Positions 52,501 to 64,000 of a stretch of DNA of 64,000 bases are shown piece by piece. The notes under the pieces were generated by a model. That model had not been told where the DNA came from. It was given only the letters and a program-made list of their open reading frames with translations, and did not search any database. Position 1 is the first letter of the stretch; every line of letters begins with the position of its first letter. The position numbers were made by a program, and so were the translations under genes. Source of the DNA: Hypoxylon rubiginosum (Eukaryota > Ascomycota > Sordariomycetes > Xylariales > Hypoxylaceae); the NCBI GenBank assembly GCA_902806565.1, contig CADCXA010000050.1:124001-188000 (forward strand). Direction: 5' to 3'.

Positions 52501-54660
52501 CTGACATGAATGGTTATATTGAAACGCCACTCGCTTAAGCGCCTAGTCGACATATTAAGATACTCTGTGCTATCTGCTATGTTGTCTGCTATGCTATCTA
52601 CTGTCCATCTAGGTAGTGATGCAAGTAGTGAGGCAAACCCCGAGTGAAAGCGAGAGAACTCTGCGCTGCTGGTTCCTCTTAGCGCAGATTGTCATGACAA
52701 GATTCTGCCCTTCTACAGGCCACCACATATTAAAGCTTGTCTATTCTTGTCTCCACATGTCCGTACTTGGCTTTCTCTTGGGACCGCTCCATACCGTCGA
52801 GAGCATTAGTCTACGCTTAAACCGAGGAGAAGGCATCTAGGACGAGAGCGAGCGAGTCCTTAATGTTCTGCTTCGCTCGGACTAGACGCATGCCTACGTC
52901 GCTATGTGCATATCATCTAGGTGAAACCCTCTTTGCGCTTATAGGGGCGGCGACGCCGACATAATAGAATAGGATAGGTGAGTACCGTCAAGGGGGGGGT
53001 TCTAACGATGATAGTTCGCGGATTTGCCGACGGGGACGGCGGTGGCTAGCTACGGCTCTGGATTGCCAGGTCTATCAAAGTGCTCTAGACCTTGGTGTGA
53101 ACCCCTCGGTGAGGCATCAATACTCACGATAAGTTTTTTCTCTGTTGGGGTCGAATCTACGTCTCCTGAATGGTCAAGACCGAGTTCATGGGGGAGTGGT
53201 TAACATATGTAGATATTAAACTGAGGAGGACAGCATGTGCATAGATCCACGTGCCCAGCTACCCCAATCCAGCCGAGCAGTCTGGCGTGCAGGATATCCA
53301 ACGTGTATTTGACCTAATCAAGGCCTGCATCGTTTAACGCACGGCCGTACCGGTGTCGACGATGTCCTGACCAAGATAGGTAGCCGAGCAATTCCTTGAC
53401 TGGACTGAAAGGGCCGCAGGCCAATCAGGACGCCATGAAGACCCGGTCTCATTGGTCTGTAAATTAAATTTTGCCGTCCATTTAGAAACCATGGAGTGGC
53501 ACTTTTGAGCGTCTAGAGAGAGGCGTTACGCCTCAAACTGCCCATCAACTCCCTTTTCGTCGATCGAGGGATGCTGCAGGGTCTTGACGTCCGTTTCCGA
53601 AGATTCTCGACTTCATCAACGTTGAGTAACCTGCAAGGATATCAGACTTCGAAAAAAAAGAAAGATTGGAACTCGTGCACTTATATGGAGTAGATCACCG
53701 CCTAACCTGGCTCCTTTAATATGTAGAGTGATAGTGCCCATAGGCTAGCGAGCTGTTCGACCGAGAACAGCCCATCACCAATAAAAAAAAGATAACTACT
53801 GGGCCTATCATGAGCCTCTTAGCTAGAGCCAATCATCGAAGAACGATGGGGCAATCTGGGAATTATTTTCCCCTCATCTCTTCGTATTCACTCGGGTCGA
53901 CAGCTAGCTTGCCAGCATCTTGTACTCGCGAAGCCGAGTTGGAGGAATATTGATATAGGCCTACCTTTCACAAGGACATTACTCGTCCCCTAGCGAGAAC
54001 AGGATCTCGGGGCAACGCGTATGGCGTATATCAGATATCAACCACGATGCTCTGCCAGAACAAGTAGAGTCGTACTCAAAAATTGGAAAAATTAGGGATA
54101 TTATGGAGGGAATTCCGGTAGAAGGTAGATGGGCGTATCGCAGCGTTTTCGTACCTGAAATTTGCATCCACTTGGATTGCATTCAGAGAAACGTCTAACT
54201 GTACAGTTGTATTGGGACATGGACTCACGCGTCTCCAGAGTCTCATACTCAATATCAAACATGTGGCAGCCACCTGGCCGGTTCAGCTACCTGCGGACGT
54301 GGCATTAACATGCACTCCGGATTCATCATAATGCATACTCATTCACCCGGCTGGGTAGAATCCTCTAGTAACAGCCAGCATAGCTATAGAAATATCGTCG
54401 TTGACCAAGGCGGCTACTAGACGCAGCTGTCGCAGACCGCGATTGAGGTTACCGTAGAGGGTCTGCGGTCCGACATCTATCCCCGCCATCCAGAGGGATG
54501 GTGTGAATGTGTAGTATCGTCAAGTCTGCCAAGCTTCCAGGCTTTTCACGATTCTCCACAACTTCTCCAACTCCCCCATGAAAAAACCCGGATCTGCGGA
54601 TGATATGCCTATGGGAATATCCTCTGCTTGCTGGCTGTCACTTTTTCGCGGTCCCACACA
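49531..54660. other. 5.1-kb gene-poor region
   Basis: This includes the promoter of the Zn2Cys6 gene and then several kilobases without a supported gene. Frames at 50579-50869, 51325-51615 and 52008-52538 lack motifs, and the last translates simple TTCCCC-rich sequence. A 53-residue cysteine-containing frame (54262-54101, minus) sits in mixed sequence. Repeats seen: GGGACTGGGGACTG (50530-50560), GCGATGCGATGCGATCG (about 52126-52142). Nothing resembles an rRNA or tRNA. Confidence 0.45.
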
Positions 54661-56503
54661 CTATAGCCGAAGTACCTGGCACCGGCTGCTGATGCCGTCG
54701 AATATGCAGGTATTTTCGATTGGGATGTACTGCTTCGTAATGATTTTGATCATTTCCTGCGCGACCATCCCACCAGTGAGCGCCGAGATGTTATGAAGTT
54801 CGCCGCCGCCAGCTCGAGCAACCTCTTGGGCGGCTTGCAATGCTCTCTCGCTTCCGGCTGCCTTCGGCACCTCGTTAGTAATCGAGCTCATGATCTCGTC
54901 GGCGGTAGATGCGGGATTATGGCTAGTTGCCACGAGGGCGAGATATATGAAGAAATTAGACATTGGCAGAGTAAATGCGCCACCGGTCTCGACCTTCATA
55001 GCCTCGGCAGCCTCGTCATTAGCACTCTCAGCTTCTGTCGAGAAATGATCAGTAGATGTCCAAAAGCGAGCCCCGACATGGGTTGTTGACTAACCATATA
55101 TTACATCGAGATCTTCGCTCTTTGGCGTTGCATTGATGAGCTTCACGAATCGAGCGTTTTTGCAGAAGAGGTCTACCTCGGCTGGATCAACGTCTTTGCC
55201 ACCCGCTATGACCCTAGCAGTCTCTAGCACCTCTTGTGCATCTCTCCGAGCTTTTTCCTTGTATATGGTCTGCAATTTGACGTAGACGTTTGACTGGGCC
55301 TTCATATCGGGTAAGGCCCCAGGTAAAGGGAGGCAACCATGCTTGCGGTAAAAAGCCTCGATGGCTTTCGCAATAACCCAGAAGGACGACTGGAGCTCAA
55401 TCTATCGACGTTAGTCCAGAAATATTCGTCATACACGCCATACGATCGTACCTCGTCCGAGATCTGATGATTAAAGAGTTCCTGTACCCCAGGCTCTAAT
55501 TCTGGAGCCTTGACGTTCTTGTTGATAGCAACTGCAGCTTCCTGGAAGTTCTCCTCCCCGCCTTCGGGGTTATTGGATCTTGCCTTGCTCAGAACAAACT
55601 TGCCGAATGCCGTTTTGTCGTTGTAGCTTGTGGGGTTCTGGCCATTGTGTGACAGTCTCCATTCCTCAAGATAGTGAAGTAGTATGACGACATACGGTAA
55701 ATGGCCGTGTTCAAGCTCGTCTAGTGCATCGATATTCTTCGTCATGCCTTGGGCAAATTCAACAAGCTCGGACCAAGGGTTTAGGAGCCGAAGGTCAGTT
55801 GTCTTGTCCACCTCGGGGTGGGTGTCGACTATGGGAAATGTTCCGGGCAGGTTGACGCGAAAGTACGAGTAAAACCCAGCTGAGTGAATCGATATTACCG
55901 GAGTCTTGTGCTGACTGGCATAGGACTCGATTATGGAGAGAGATTCCTTTCCGACAGGGTGTGTGTACATAATCAATGTGAAAATAGGCGAACTCTCCAA
56001 AATGCTGCGTAGGTCCAGAGTACCCTAAGAAACCACGTCAGCAGTTGACTTGCGCAATAACCTTGCCTTGAGGGTCACAAGTATACCTTTTCCTTCGGGA
56101 ACCAGTCGCCTTGGACCTCTGGATTTAACTCCTGGAGGAGCTTAGTGCAACATTCCGACCGGAGGTGTCCCAGGCAGCTGTCATCGAGGAAGAAGTTCAC
56201 ACCCAAGTCCGCTTCGTTGACGATAGCATCATCTACTATCGTAAATTTTCCTATGCCTAGTTGCATATATGAGCTTATGCTACGCGAAGTAAGTTAAAGG
56301 ATGCTCTTACCTGGTAGTACAAGATTCTTCAGCGTTTCCACACCCACGGTTCCAGCGCCGGAGTTCACAAGGAGGAGGTTGGCTGACTCGAGAGCTGCTT
56401 GGCCGCTGGCAGCCCAAAGCCTGAGTTGTCTATCATACTTCTTTTCCTTTTCCGACGGCCCGTGGAGGATGGGAGGCATTTGACTGGTCACGATCTCGGT
56501 CAT
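54661..56503 (-). CDS. ula1: NEDD8-activating E1 regulatory subunit (ULA1/APP-BP1)
   Basis: This is the regulatory half of the heterodimeric E1 that activates the ubiquitin-like NEDD8/Rub1 for cullin modification; its partner Uba3 is not in this window. The start is ATG 56503 ([11 protein letters not shown]). Exons are 56503-56311, 56256-56087, 56024-55452, 55401-55095 and 55034-54661, introns 51-63 bases, total 538 residues, the usual family size. The ThiF/UBA-like N-terminus reads [33 protein letters not shown], then GKFTIVDDA and [11 protein letters not shown]. The C-terminus ends with [19 protein letters not shown] and CIFDGI..RCQVLRL. All five exons keep phase and match the conserved order. 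It links to cullin-RING ligases such as the F-box proteins elsewhere in this window. Confidence 0.93.
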
Positions 56504-57367
56504 CTTCGCCGTTATCCGGGAGGACCCGCCGAGCGAGAATAGTCCGACCAAATGCTAAGGTTGTGCCAACAAACCAAGATGCCTAAAAGAAAGTTGCAGG
56601 ATGATTATTATGTAACTATTGAGTGGCACAGGTGCACAGCCGGTTGCTCAGTAAAATGTTACGGAATGTTTCTTCAGGTGCATGTTTGATAGCTTCGATG
56701 TTGTGAGCGTTGTCTCGTTGCCTCAAGTGGAGACTTAAGACGTGGAGTGGCTAGTGGGGGGCCAGGGGGCTCAGCTCAGCCGCAACACTGGAGAGTCAAG
56801 CCCCGCAGCTGACTTCACGTGCCATCATCATTAGCTCTCCGTAACGAAGCCCCAAAATTAGAGGCCCTCTCTTTACCTACCTCATTACAAAACCGATCCG
56901 TCTCTTATTGCATGCGATATAAAGAGTAGACTTATGAGAAGTATACTTGGACGTTAAAATGTAATTAATATATATTTGTAGTCTGATAACTTCTATAACT
57001 TCTTTTTGGTTGGGTACTTTGTGGATTTGGGAATGCAAGTCTAAAGTGCTAAAAAGCTAGATTAAGTCAAGTGCCTAATCAACTTCTCTTTATTTCATTA
57101 GTACTGCCACAATTCCACCGGCCAATCAGATACTTAGAATCGCCCCGCACTTTTCGACCTTTTCCTTTGCGATTCTATCGCAACAAGGTCTATAAAGATG
57201 CAAATGGTATTAAAAGGTCACGCAAAACGAGCTCTATCGAGCTATATAAATTATTAATCTTTTTAAGCAGTGGTGGAAAAGATTAAATGAATCTACGAAG
57301 AATTCTTCGTCCGTGCACCGAGATGTGGCTAGCCAATCAAAGCTTAGGTTGGCTGTGGCTGGATTCC

Positions 57368-57401
57368 TCGGCGAACGGCGCGCGGAGCCGCCGTTCGCCG
57401 A
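57368..57401. repeat. Perfect 13-bp hairpin
   Basis: TCGGCGAACGGCG at 57368-57380 pairs exactly with its reverse complement at 57389-57401, leaving an 8-base loop (CGCGGAGC). It lies just before the G-rich array. A smaller hairpin (CCGCGC..GCGCGG) lies about 340 bases further on, after the array, near 57715. The stem length and position beside an array suggest a transposon end or a cruciform-forming site, not a terminator. Confidence 0.7.
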
Positions 57402-57430
57402 GCCGATATTCCGAATTACCTAAGGTAGCT

Positions 57431-57665
57431 ATGGCCGGCGGGGGGGAGGGTGGGCTGTGTGGCTGGGGGTGGCTTGGGTGGCTGGGTGGCTGGGGTGTGG
57501 TGGTGGGTGGTGGTGTGGCTAGCGGGGTGGTGGTGGGTGGCGGTGGTGTGGCTAGGGGGGTGGTGGTGGGTGGCGGTGGGTGGTTTGGATGTGGTGTGGC
57601 TGGGGGTGGTGGGCTTGGTGGTGTGGCTTGGTGAGTGTGGCTAGGGGGTGGGTGGCTTGGGGGTG
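57431..57665 (+). repeat. G-rich GGTGGC/GTGGT minisatellite
   Basis: About 235 bases, almost wholly G and T on the plus strand with few A, are built of degenerate units such as GGGTGGTGGTGGGTGGCGGT and GGCTGGGGGTGGC. Frequent G-runs of three or more close together make G-quadruplex formation likely. Identical-looking GCCAATCA motifs lie near 57119, 57334 and 57668, the last two flanking the array. The open frames across it are artefacts of the low complexity. Confidence 0.72.
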
Positions 57666-59864
57666 TGGCGGGGCCAATCAGAAGCTTTTTCTTTATTACG
57701 TAATTCTCCCGGCCGCGCTTGCGCGGACGGGTTGCGCAGCTAGTATTTAATTAGAAGGACGACTTACTCACATCAATAAGTACGTATACTCAAAATTCCA
57801 TTCATTACAAAGAGCTAGTCATATGTCTACCTAGGTAGGTAAGTACACATAGAATTGTGCCAATAAGACAGGTTGCCAACCAAGTGCCAAAACTCAAGTC
57901 TGTGAACCACTTACCAACAAAGCGTGTACCCCTATTATCTAGGTACAGATATAGGGGAGGGAAATTCTTGGTTGAGACGGATACAATCTACGAAACTTTT
58001 TTCTTTAGGCATATTTGCGAGGCACTGCATCCGTACCGTCGAACCAATAATTGGAAAGGTCATGATGAGGATCGGTTGTTTCTAGCCACAATGTCACCCA
58101 TGACCAGCACGGCGTACTTTAGCAGAGAACGGTTGGAAGATAGCAATTCGTGTCACTTATATCTCTCACTGTAGAGTTTATTATAATTAGCTACAATGAG
58201 TCCAACCTGTCCAGTTACCTAGAACTTTGTGTTCTACTTAGGTCAGAATTTGCCAGTATTTTGCCTTCCTACCTACCTCTCAGCCTAGAGATACACAATA
58301 ATAGATATGTTACTAGTGTATTCTCCAGCATACTTAGTGATTTGAGAGCATGGCCAATTGCCTGCTTATGCTGAGTCGTCGTAGTCCATCGCCCCTAGGA
58401 TAGGTAGGTAGGTACCTACGAAAAGGGGTAAAATTATTACAAAAGTGGAGATATAAATGCTGAAGTAATTATCTTGCTCATGAGGTTGTTTTGGGAACGA
58501 TGCTCTAACATGTTATAATACGAGGAGCAAACAGAAGATTCGAAGTCGCAAGACAAGGATCGTTCAAAGACACGGCCCTATGGCTGCCAGCCGTAAATAC
58601 ATTTTCAAGGAAGCACAAAGGAGCCAAGAGATTACAACGCTGCAGCCACCGTCTGGAGTATCTCGCCAAGGGTAAATCCTCTTCGTGGCCAGAAGACAAC
58701 TCACCGTCAGTCGTACTCAGGTCGGGTTTAGTAAATTACGCAAGAAATGTACAAAACTAAATGACGTTCTATCTCATCTTGAGGACGGCGGTAGTAGTTA
58801 ACGTTTGTAAAACTCGGTGCTTAGTCTCATATGAAACACAATCAGTAGGTGAACCGCAATGGTGTTCTTTGACTCTCCTACTCTGAGGTACAGTGAGATA
58901 AGATATACAATGCACGCTCAGCCCGAATGTGCACGTACGGAATACATCTACTGTTCCGCAGAATCAACGTTCGGTCGCTAAGATGGTTGGAGCGAATATA
59001 AGTTCGAGAGGAAATAGCCGATATTGCTGTATTCGTTGGCACATGAGTAACAGCGACACCACTAGCATGCCGTGCGATCTTGGCCTTACCAGGTAGTTGA
59101 TAAAGAATCAGGCATTGCAATTGCAGTGGTAAAGTGTGATTCACAGAGTAATTGTCAGAGAATTCGAGCTAGCTACTGGCATACTAGCTCTTCGCTTCCA
59201 GCTACCATTATCCCATAGCTGGTGTACCACAAGGGTATTTTTTTAGGTCGCGTGGAGAGTTGGTTGGTAAAAGACAACGATGGTATGAGCCCGGTGGTAA
59301 CGATTGCGCGAACGTGAAGAGGATATGCGGTGGCTTGCGAGATGGTCGATTCGTTTGAACTCATGGGCCTCCAACAAACTGATTTGGGTGCTAATACGGC
59401 CGTGAAGACCTCGTAAGCGATCTAATGTCACCTCACCACCTATTCGAAACTACCTAAGCAACTTAGGACGTATCGACGAGAGATCGAGGTGGGGTTAGAG
59501 TCGCACACCACAACAAGCTAATGCGAGCGAGTTTGGATGCTTCGTTGGATCGCGCTGGCAAAAGACAATAATGACCAGGGTGACGGTAGACGTGGTTGGC
59601 GATTTCATACTATTTTATATTCATCAGATTCGATGCTCATTTCAGGCTGACTAGCTGCCACTCTCTCTACTCTCGAATATGCCGTCACTAGTGGCAGATA
59701 CCGGTGCTACACGTGCACTCAAGGCAAGGCAAGTTGGGAACTTGGCACCTTTGATGCTAAATATAGATAGAAGCTACCTATCCTAGCTTCAGATCTGTTC
59801 TTATAAGACTAAAGCCTTCTCCAGCTGTATACGATATACCCGAACGCTTACCAAGTGGATCACC

Positions 59865-61726
59865 ATGAACGAGGCATCCCCCGAACCGGCGAACAGGAGC
59901 GAGAATGCCAATGCTCCAGCTCTCGGCTCTAGCAAGTCGGAGCTACACCTCGATGGTGCTCGTCCAGAGTTATCCTCGCTGCATTTCAGCTTTCTTAGCA
60001 TTGGGTAGGTGTTTTGAAACCAATCGATACCTTAGGTACCTAATACATACGTCCGTCTAACACAGAGGTAGACTTCTTACAGGCTTGTTCTTGTCATTAC
60101 TTGATACGTCGATCGTCGCTACTAGTCTTTTCGAGATAGGAACTGAACTCAATACACTAGAATCCGTAAGCTGGGTTGCGTTAGCATACTCGCTGACCTA
60201 TCTTGGGTTTGCTGTCTTGTTAGCCCGAATATCCGATATCATCGGTCGTCGTAAGGCCTTCGTTTCTTCTTACATCGTATTCATTGCATCATCAATTGGA
60301 TGCGGTTTCGTCCGTAACTTAGACCAGTTAATTGCTTGCCGAGCTATACAAGGGCTCGGTGGTTCAGGTCTATATTCTCTCACGATGATAATTATCTCCG
60401 AGATCTCGCCGACGAAGCTGAGACGATACATTGGCGGCATGGTGGGGATTGTCATCACGTTATCAACTGTCCTGGGTCCAGTCTTAGGAGGTGTATTGAC
60501 ACACTACGCGACGTGGCGGTGGGTATTTTGGATTAAGTATGTCCTTGCAATCATTTACCTTTACAACTAGAGCATACTGATGAAGTGTTTAGCGGACCTA
60601 TTGGCGTAGTTTCGGTGTTCCTCTTTTATATTCTCTGGCCAAAGCCCCAGGCCTTGCCCAACACCGGACATCGATCTTGGACAAACCTCGACTATATCGG
60701 GTCGATACTTCTTATCGCAGGTAGTGTGCTAGTAGTCTTCCCGTTCCAGAATGCTGGGAGTACTCCAGACCAGTGGTCAAAGACTATCTTCATTGCTCCG
60801 CTTGCAATAGGGGCGGCTTCATGGCTAGGTTTATTCATCTGGTCCCTCTTCGTTGAGCGAAGCCGGGAAGACACAATAGACGCGGCACTCCCCATGCGTC
60901 TGATGCGTAATCCCGTGTACGTGGGAGCGGTCCTTAACACCCTGTGTCTAGGATTTCCGTATTTGCTCATCGTCTACGCATTTCCTCTGAGACTGCAAGT
61001 AGTCAACGGAAAAGATGCCTTTATGGCCGGTGTTATGTTGCTCCCGATGTTGGGATCTAGCGCTTTGGGTTCCCTGATCGCGGGAATGCTGAATGGGAAG
61101 AAGGATAGAATATTCGAGATGTTGTTTGTTGGCGGCTGTCTAATGGTTCTTGGCTGCGCTCTCTTGTCAACTATTTCAAGCACGTACGAGATCGAAGAGA
61201 AAACTTTGGGGTTTTTAGTCTTTGTCGGTCTCGGGTTTGGGTTATCTGTGTCTACATCGACCATGGTAGCGACAACACATTCCTCCCCTAGGGATCATGG
61301 TAAGTTCGCCCTCGCCGCCCACACGAGCCATCCTTGAACCTCGTGCTGATCATGTAACAAACGATAGCACCTGCCCAGGGTATAATGGCCCAGGTGCGGG
61401 TTCTCGGTGGTAGTCTTGGAATTGCAGCCTCTTCTGCCATCGTGGGGTTTAAATTCCGGAGCCAAGTTGGATCTGATCAAATCGACCATTTTCTAGGGGT
61501 CAGAAATGGTGACGCAGCCATTACACAGGATCTACAGATGGCTGTCAGACAAGCTTATTCTGACGCGTTCAATGAATGTATGATAGTGTGCGCATTTATT
61601 GGAGGTGTTGCGGCTCTCGCAGCTTTTGCTACATATAATCGGAAGCGGAGAGACTTGCTGGAGCACAAGAAAGAAGAGAGAAGCGGGGATAGAATTGCTC
61701 AACCATCACAAGCTCCGGCTACTTAA
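59865..61726 (+). CDS. MFS exporter, DHA2/14-TM type
   Basis: This is a drug:H+ antiporter-type major facilitator in the plasma membrane, pumping out toxins or metabolites. The model has ATG 59865 and exons 59865-60004, 60072-60536, 60593-61299 and 61368-61726, giving 556 residues. Junctions keep the frame: SIG-LLTGLFLSLLD, WVFWI-NGPIGVVS, SPRDH-APAQGIM. Family motifs: SLLDTSIVATSL (motif D1), ARISDIIGRRK (motif A), CRAIQGLGGSGL (motif B), LGPVLGGVLTHYATWRWVFW (motif C region). The N-terminal 45 residues are polar cytosolic tail and the C-terminus is a charged tail (KRRDLLEHKKEERSG). No biosynthetic cluster sits nearby, so the substrate is unknown. Confidence 0.9.
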
Positions 61727-62592
61727 GCAGAAAAAAGGGGCATTGGGAACAATTGGTTGCTAGAGAATCTCCTTAAAAGTCGAGAAAAGAATTCTCGACA
61801 TAGTGTACTTCCGCAAATTTAATACGGTCTTTTCAGTTGAAACTCGAAGAAGCATGCTAGAATGAAGAAAAAGGGGGGAAAGAAAAAAGTTGAAAATATA
61901 GGTAGTTAGTCAGGACTATGTACGTAAATGCGAAAAAGTGGTGTTTGCTTTTCCTGTAGTTTTAGCTATGAATATGCCAGGACGCTTGTGTACGTCATCT
62001 GTAGAAGGATGGGATGACGATGGATCAATTTTCAATTTCCTTACCCTAAAGGCCCCCCTGCCCCCTGAAGGCTTACATAATAAACTCCCTCGCAGGTCCT
62101 GAAACAGCCTGACCTGTCACTATCGGGTCACTATGGGAAGGGGAAGACCCACTCTTGTCAGCCCAAGTTCCACCAATCTTCATTACATGCTTATCGACGT
62201 TCTAATTTGGGCGATAGACTAGCGCAATTAGCGAAGTTTCTTGAACTCGACACCTTTTTGATTTAGTAACCCGTCCCTGTACATCCGTACCTCGTAACTC
62301 ATGCATTTGACGACGACATCGACGACGACGTGAATCGATACAAGCAATCATCCTCGAATATTCCCAATTCCGTCCCCCTACTCTCGTTATACAGGCCTCG
62401 TTATCGCATTCTTACTCATGAATCTGTAGAGGTATCGCACGCGTCCCTAGACCCCAGCCTTCACGGCGCCTTTCCCGAAAAAAAGGGTCGTACGTCTACT
62501 GTACCCTCGAAATCCCTTTTACGCGCAGCCGCCGGCAAGTCAGTCACATATATCGAATGCTGCCCTCGTATGCATCTTCGACCAGCTCCAAG
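61727..62592. other. Intergenic
   Basis: This is the 3' flank of the exporter and 5' region of anp1. Frames around 62330-62596 are GC-rich and start without ATG; they probably lie in the 5' UTR or are spurious. Nothing else was recognised. Confidence 0.5.
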
Positions 62593-64000
62593 ATGATGTC
62601 CAGGCATCATTCCACTGGAAATTCCAATGGCTACCCGCGCAGCAATACCTTCGACATCTCCCCCCATAGGTTGGTGGATCCCCCCCCTTTTCAACCCCAG
62701 CGCGTCGTGGGTAGCCTGGGCTATCTGTAATCCTGTGTAAAAACAGCTTCTAACCTGTGTGCTGCCGATCAGATTCCAACCGCGCGCGTCAACACCCGCA
62801 TCCCGTCGAAGGAGAAGCTTACTGACGCGACTGGGTATACTCGCTGTCGTCGTAATCTTGATTTGGCTGTTCGTCTGGCCTGGGAGCGTGTCCTTCGCCT
62901 CGATATTTTCGCTGGGTCTTATAAGTACAAGTAGCGATATCTTGATGGATACCGTGCGCTATTACGATCTTTCGAATGTTCAGGGAACTGCTCGTGGCTG
63001 GGAAAGAGAAGAACGAATCCTAATGTGTGTGCCTTTACGAGATGCCGAACCGCATCTTAACATGATGTTCTCGCATCTTCGGAACTTTACCTACCCCCAC
63101 CACCTCATCGATCTCGCGTTCCTCGTCTCCGATTCAAAAGATAGGACATTAGAAGTGCTTGTAGAGAAGCTTGAGGAACTACAGGCTAGCGAGGATTCCA
63201 AACAGCCCTACGGAGAGATTTCCATTATTGAGAAAGATTTCGGCCAGAAGGTCAACCAGGACGTGGAGAGTCGCCACGGATTCGCTGCCCAGGCAAGCCG
63301 TCGAAAGCTGATGGCTCAGGCGCGAAACTGGTTGCTAAGCGCAACTCTTCGTCCGTATCACTCGTGGGTTTATTGGAGAGATGTCGACGTCGAGACCGCG
63401 CCATTCACCATTCTCGAGGACCTGATGCGCCACAACAAAGATGTCATTGTACCAAGTGAGGGCTCCCGAGACTTGTCGTGCCACCCCTTTCGTGACTAAC
63501 AATATCATAGACGTTTGGCGACCACTCCCTGATTGGCTAGGAGGCGAGCAGCCCTATGATCTAAACTCGTGGCAGGAGTCGGACACCGCGCTAGCGCTTG
63601 CCGACACATTGGACGAAGATGCGGTCATCGTAGAAGGTTATGCCGAGTACGCTACGTGGAGGCCCCACTTGGCCTATCTCCGTGACCCCTATGGTGACCC
63701 GGATATGGAAATGGAGATCGATGGAGTAGGAGGTGTCAGTATCTTAGCCAAGGCAAAGGTGTTCCGGTCTGGCGTCCATTTCCCGGCGTTTAGTTTCGAG
63801 AAGCACGCCGAGACGGAAGGGTTCGGCAAGGTAAGGACTATTGCAATTCTCTCATAATCACAGCTAACATTTGGATGCAGATGGCCAAACGCATGCAATT
63901 CTCGGTTGTTGGACTACCTCATTATACGATCTGGCATTTGTACGAACCTAGCGTCGATGATATTCGACATATGGAAGTAAGTCGCAATGCTAGCAATAAT
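62593..64000 (+). CDS. anp1: Mannan polymerase II subunit Anp1 (GT62), 3' end cut by window
   Basis: This Golgi alpha-mannosyltransferase-complex subunit extends N-glycan mannan. The model has ATG 62593 (MMSRHHSTGNSNGYPRSN) and exons 62593-62669, 62773-63455, 63511-63830 and 63881-63976, with the next donor GTAAGT at 63977; 392 residues are visible. Splices restore SPH-RFQPRAS, VIVP-NVWRPLPDWLGG and EGFGK-MAKRMQFSV. The start of exon 2 encodes basic residues then one membrane anchor (ILAVVVILIWLFVW), the type II topology of GT62. Family blocks are ILMCVPLRDAEPHL, LAFLVSDSKD, and the DxD-like WRDVDVE metal site. The short N-terminal exon, easily missed, contributes 25 residues. The final exon lies beyond the window. 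Assignment to Anp1, not Mnn9 or Van1, rests on recall of the RYYDLSNVQGTARGWE block. Confidence 0.9.

Larger units (their letters stand above)
56504..59864. other. Gene-poor intergenic region with G-rich minisatellite
   Basis: This divergent spacer lies between ula1 (minus) and the MFS gene (plus). It contains a G-rich array (about 57430-57665) preceded by a hairpin (57368-57401), both listed separately, and CCTAGGTAGGTAAG and TAGGTAGGTAGGTACC tracts near 57830 and 58400. Frames at 57071-57286 and 57857-58174 have no recognised motif and no credible splice extension. Confidence 0.45.

Noticed and set aside
52008..52538. Plus-strand frame of 176 codons from ATG 52008
   Set aside because: No motif and simple TTCCCCT/GCGATGCGAT repeats within; several overlapping frames of similar quality exist on both strands.
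54101..54262. 53-codon minus-strand cysteine-containing frame
   Set aside because: Has several cysteines but no signal peptide, is preceded by a stop, and has no credible splice join; probably chance.
57287..57644. Open frames of 115 and 64 codons across the G-rich array
   Set aside because: They translate the low-complexity GGTGGC repeat into Gly/Trp/Val runs, with no homologous character, and lie wholly within the repeat.
1..64000. tRNA, rRNA or CRISPR elements
   Set aside because: I looked for tRNA B-box-like GGTTCGAATC motifs with a paired A box, rRNA signatures and spaced repeats, and found none convincing; fungal nuclear DNA would not carry CRISPR.

Overview
The window reads as nuclear DNA of a filamentous ascomycete, most likely a Sordariomycete. 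The order is an inference; no rRNA or mitochondrial marker is present. The main support is gene structure. Coding exons are joined by short GT-AG introns, mostly 47-95 bases, with CTAAC or CTGAC branch sites close to the acceptor. The gene content also fits: a GH131 wall enzyme, F-box/ankyrin proteins, a Zn2Cys6 regulator with its middle homology region, a SesB-type hydrolase, a fungal amidoligase, a HEI10-like RING protein, and mannan polymerase subunit Anp1. I worked out splice junctions by hand from reading frame and motif continuity, so exon coordinates are models.

Layout. The left edge (1-872, minus) cuts a GH131 gene that contains a 15-base micro-exon. Next come two minus-strand F-box/LRR-like paralogues (3.0-6.9 kb); the upstream one appears degraded. 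An unknown two-exon gene follows (8.7-9.7 kb), then a YbjQ-fold gene (10.4-11.05 kb), then a large type IV dipeptidyl aminopeptidase (11.8-14.6 kb). Two tandem F-box/ankyrin genes lie on the minus strand (16.1-20.5 kb). They are followed by a decayed multi-exon relic (21-22.5 kb), a GPI-type secreted protein (23.0-23.5 kb), a perfect-boundary MITE (24.4 kb) and an amidoligase (25.3-27.1 kb).

The central part holds a small C2H2-like ORF, an extended SDR dehydrogenase diverging from a LYC1-like acetyltransferase (28.7-31.9 kb), an acidic protein of unknown function (32.4-33.8 kb), and a HEI10/CCNB1IP1-like meiotic RING gene (34.3-35.6 kb). The most unusual locus is 38.5-41.6 kb. A Ras-type GTPase is fused to ankyrin repeats and runs, with overlapping reading frames, straight into a SesB-like alpha/beta hydrolase.

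The right part has two gene-poor stretches (41.6-47.1 and 49.5-54.7 kb). They flank a Zn2Cys6 regulator (47.1-49.5 kb). After these come the NEDD8 E1 regulatory subunit ULA1 (54.7-56.5 kb), a G-rich minisatellite with a hairpin (57.4-57.7 kb), a 14-TM-type MFS exporter (59.9-61.7 kb), and ANP1, cut by the right edge (62.6-64.0 kb).

These genes do not form one pathway. Conserved housekeeping genes (dapB, ula1, anp1, hei10) are interspersed with lineage-variable repeat-domain proteins (F-box/LRR, F-box/ANK, Ras-ANK, SesB) typical of fungal surveillance and ubiquitin-targeting repertoires. Intergenic DNA is peppered with short palindromic TACC/GGTA tracts.
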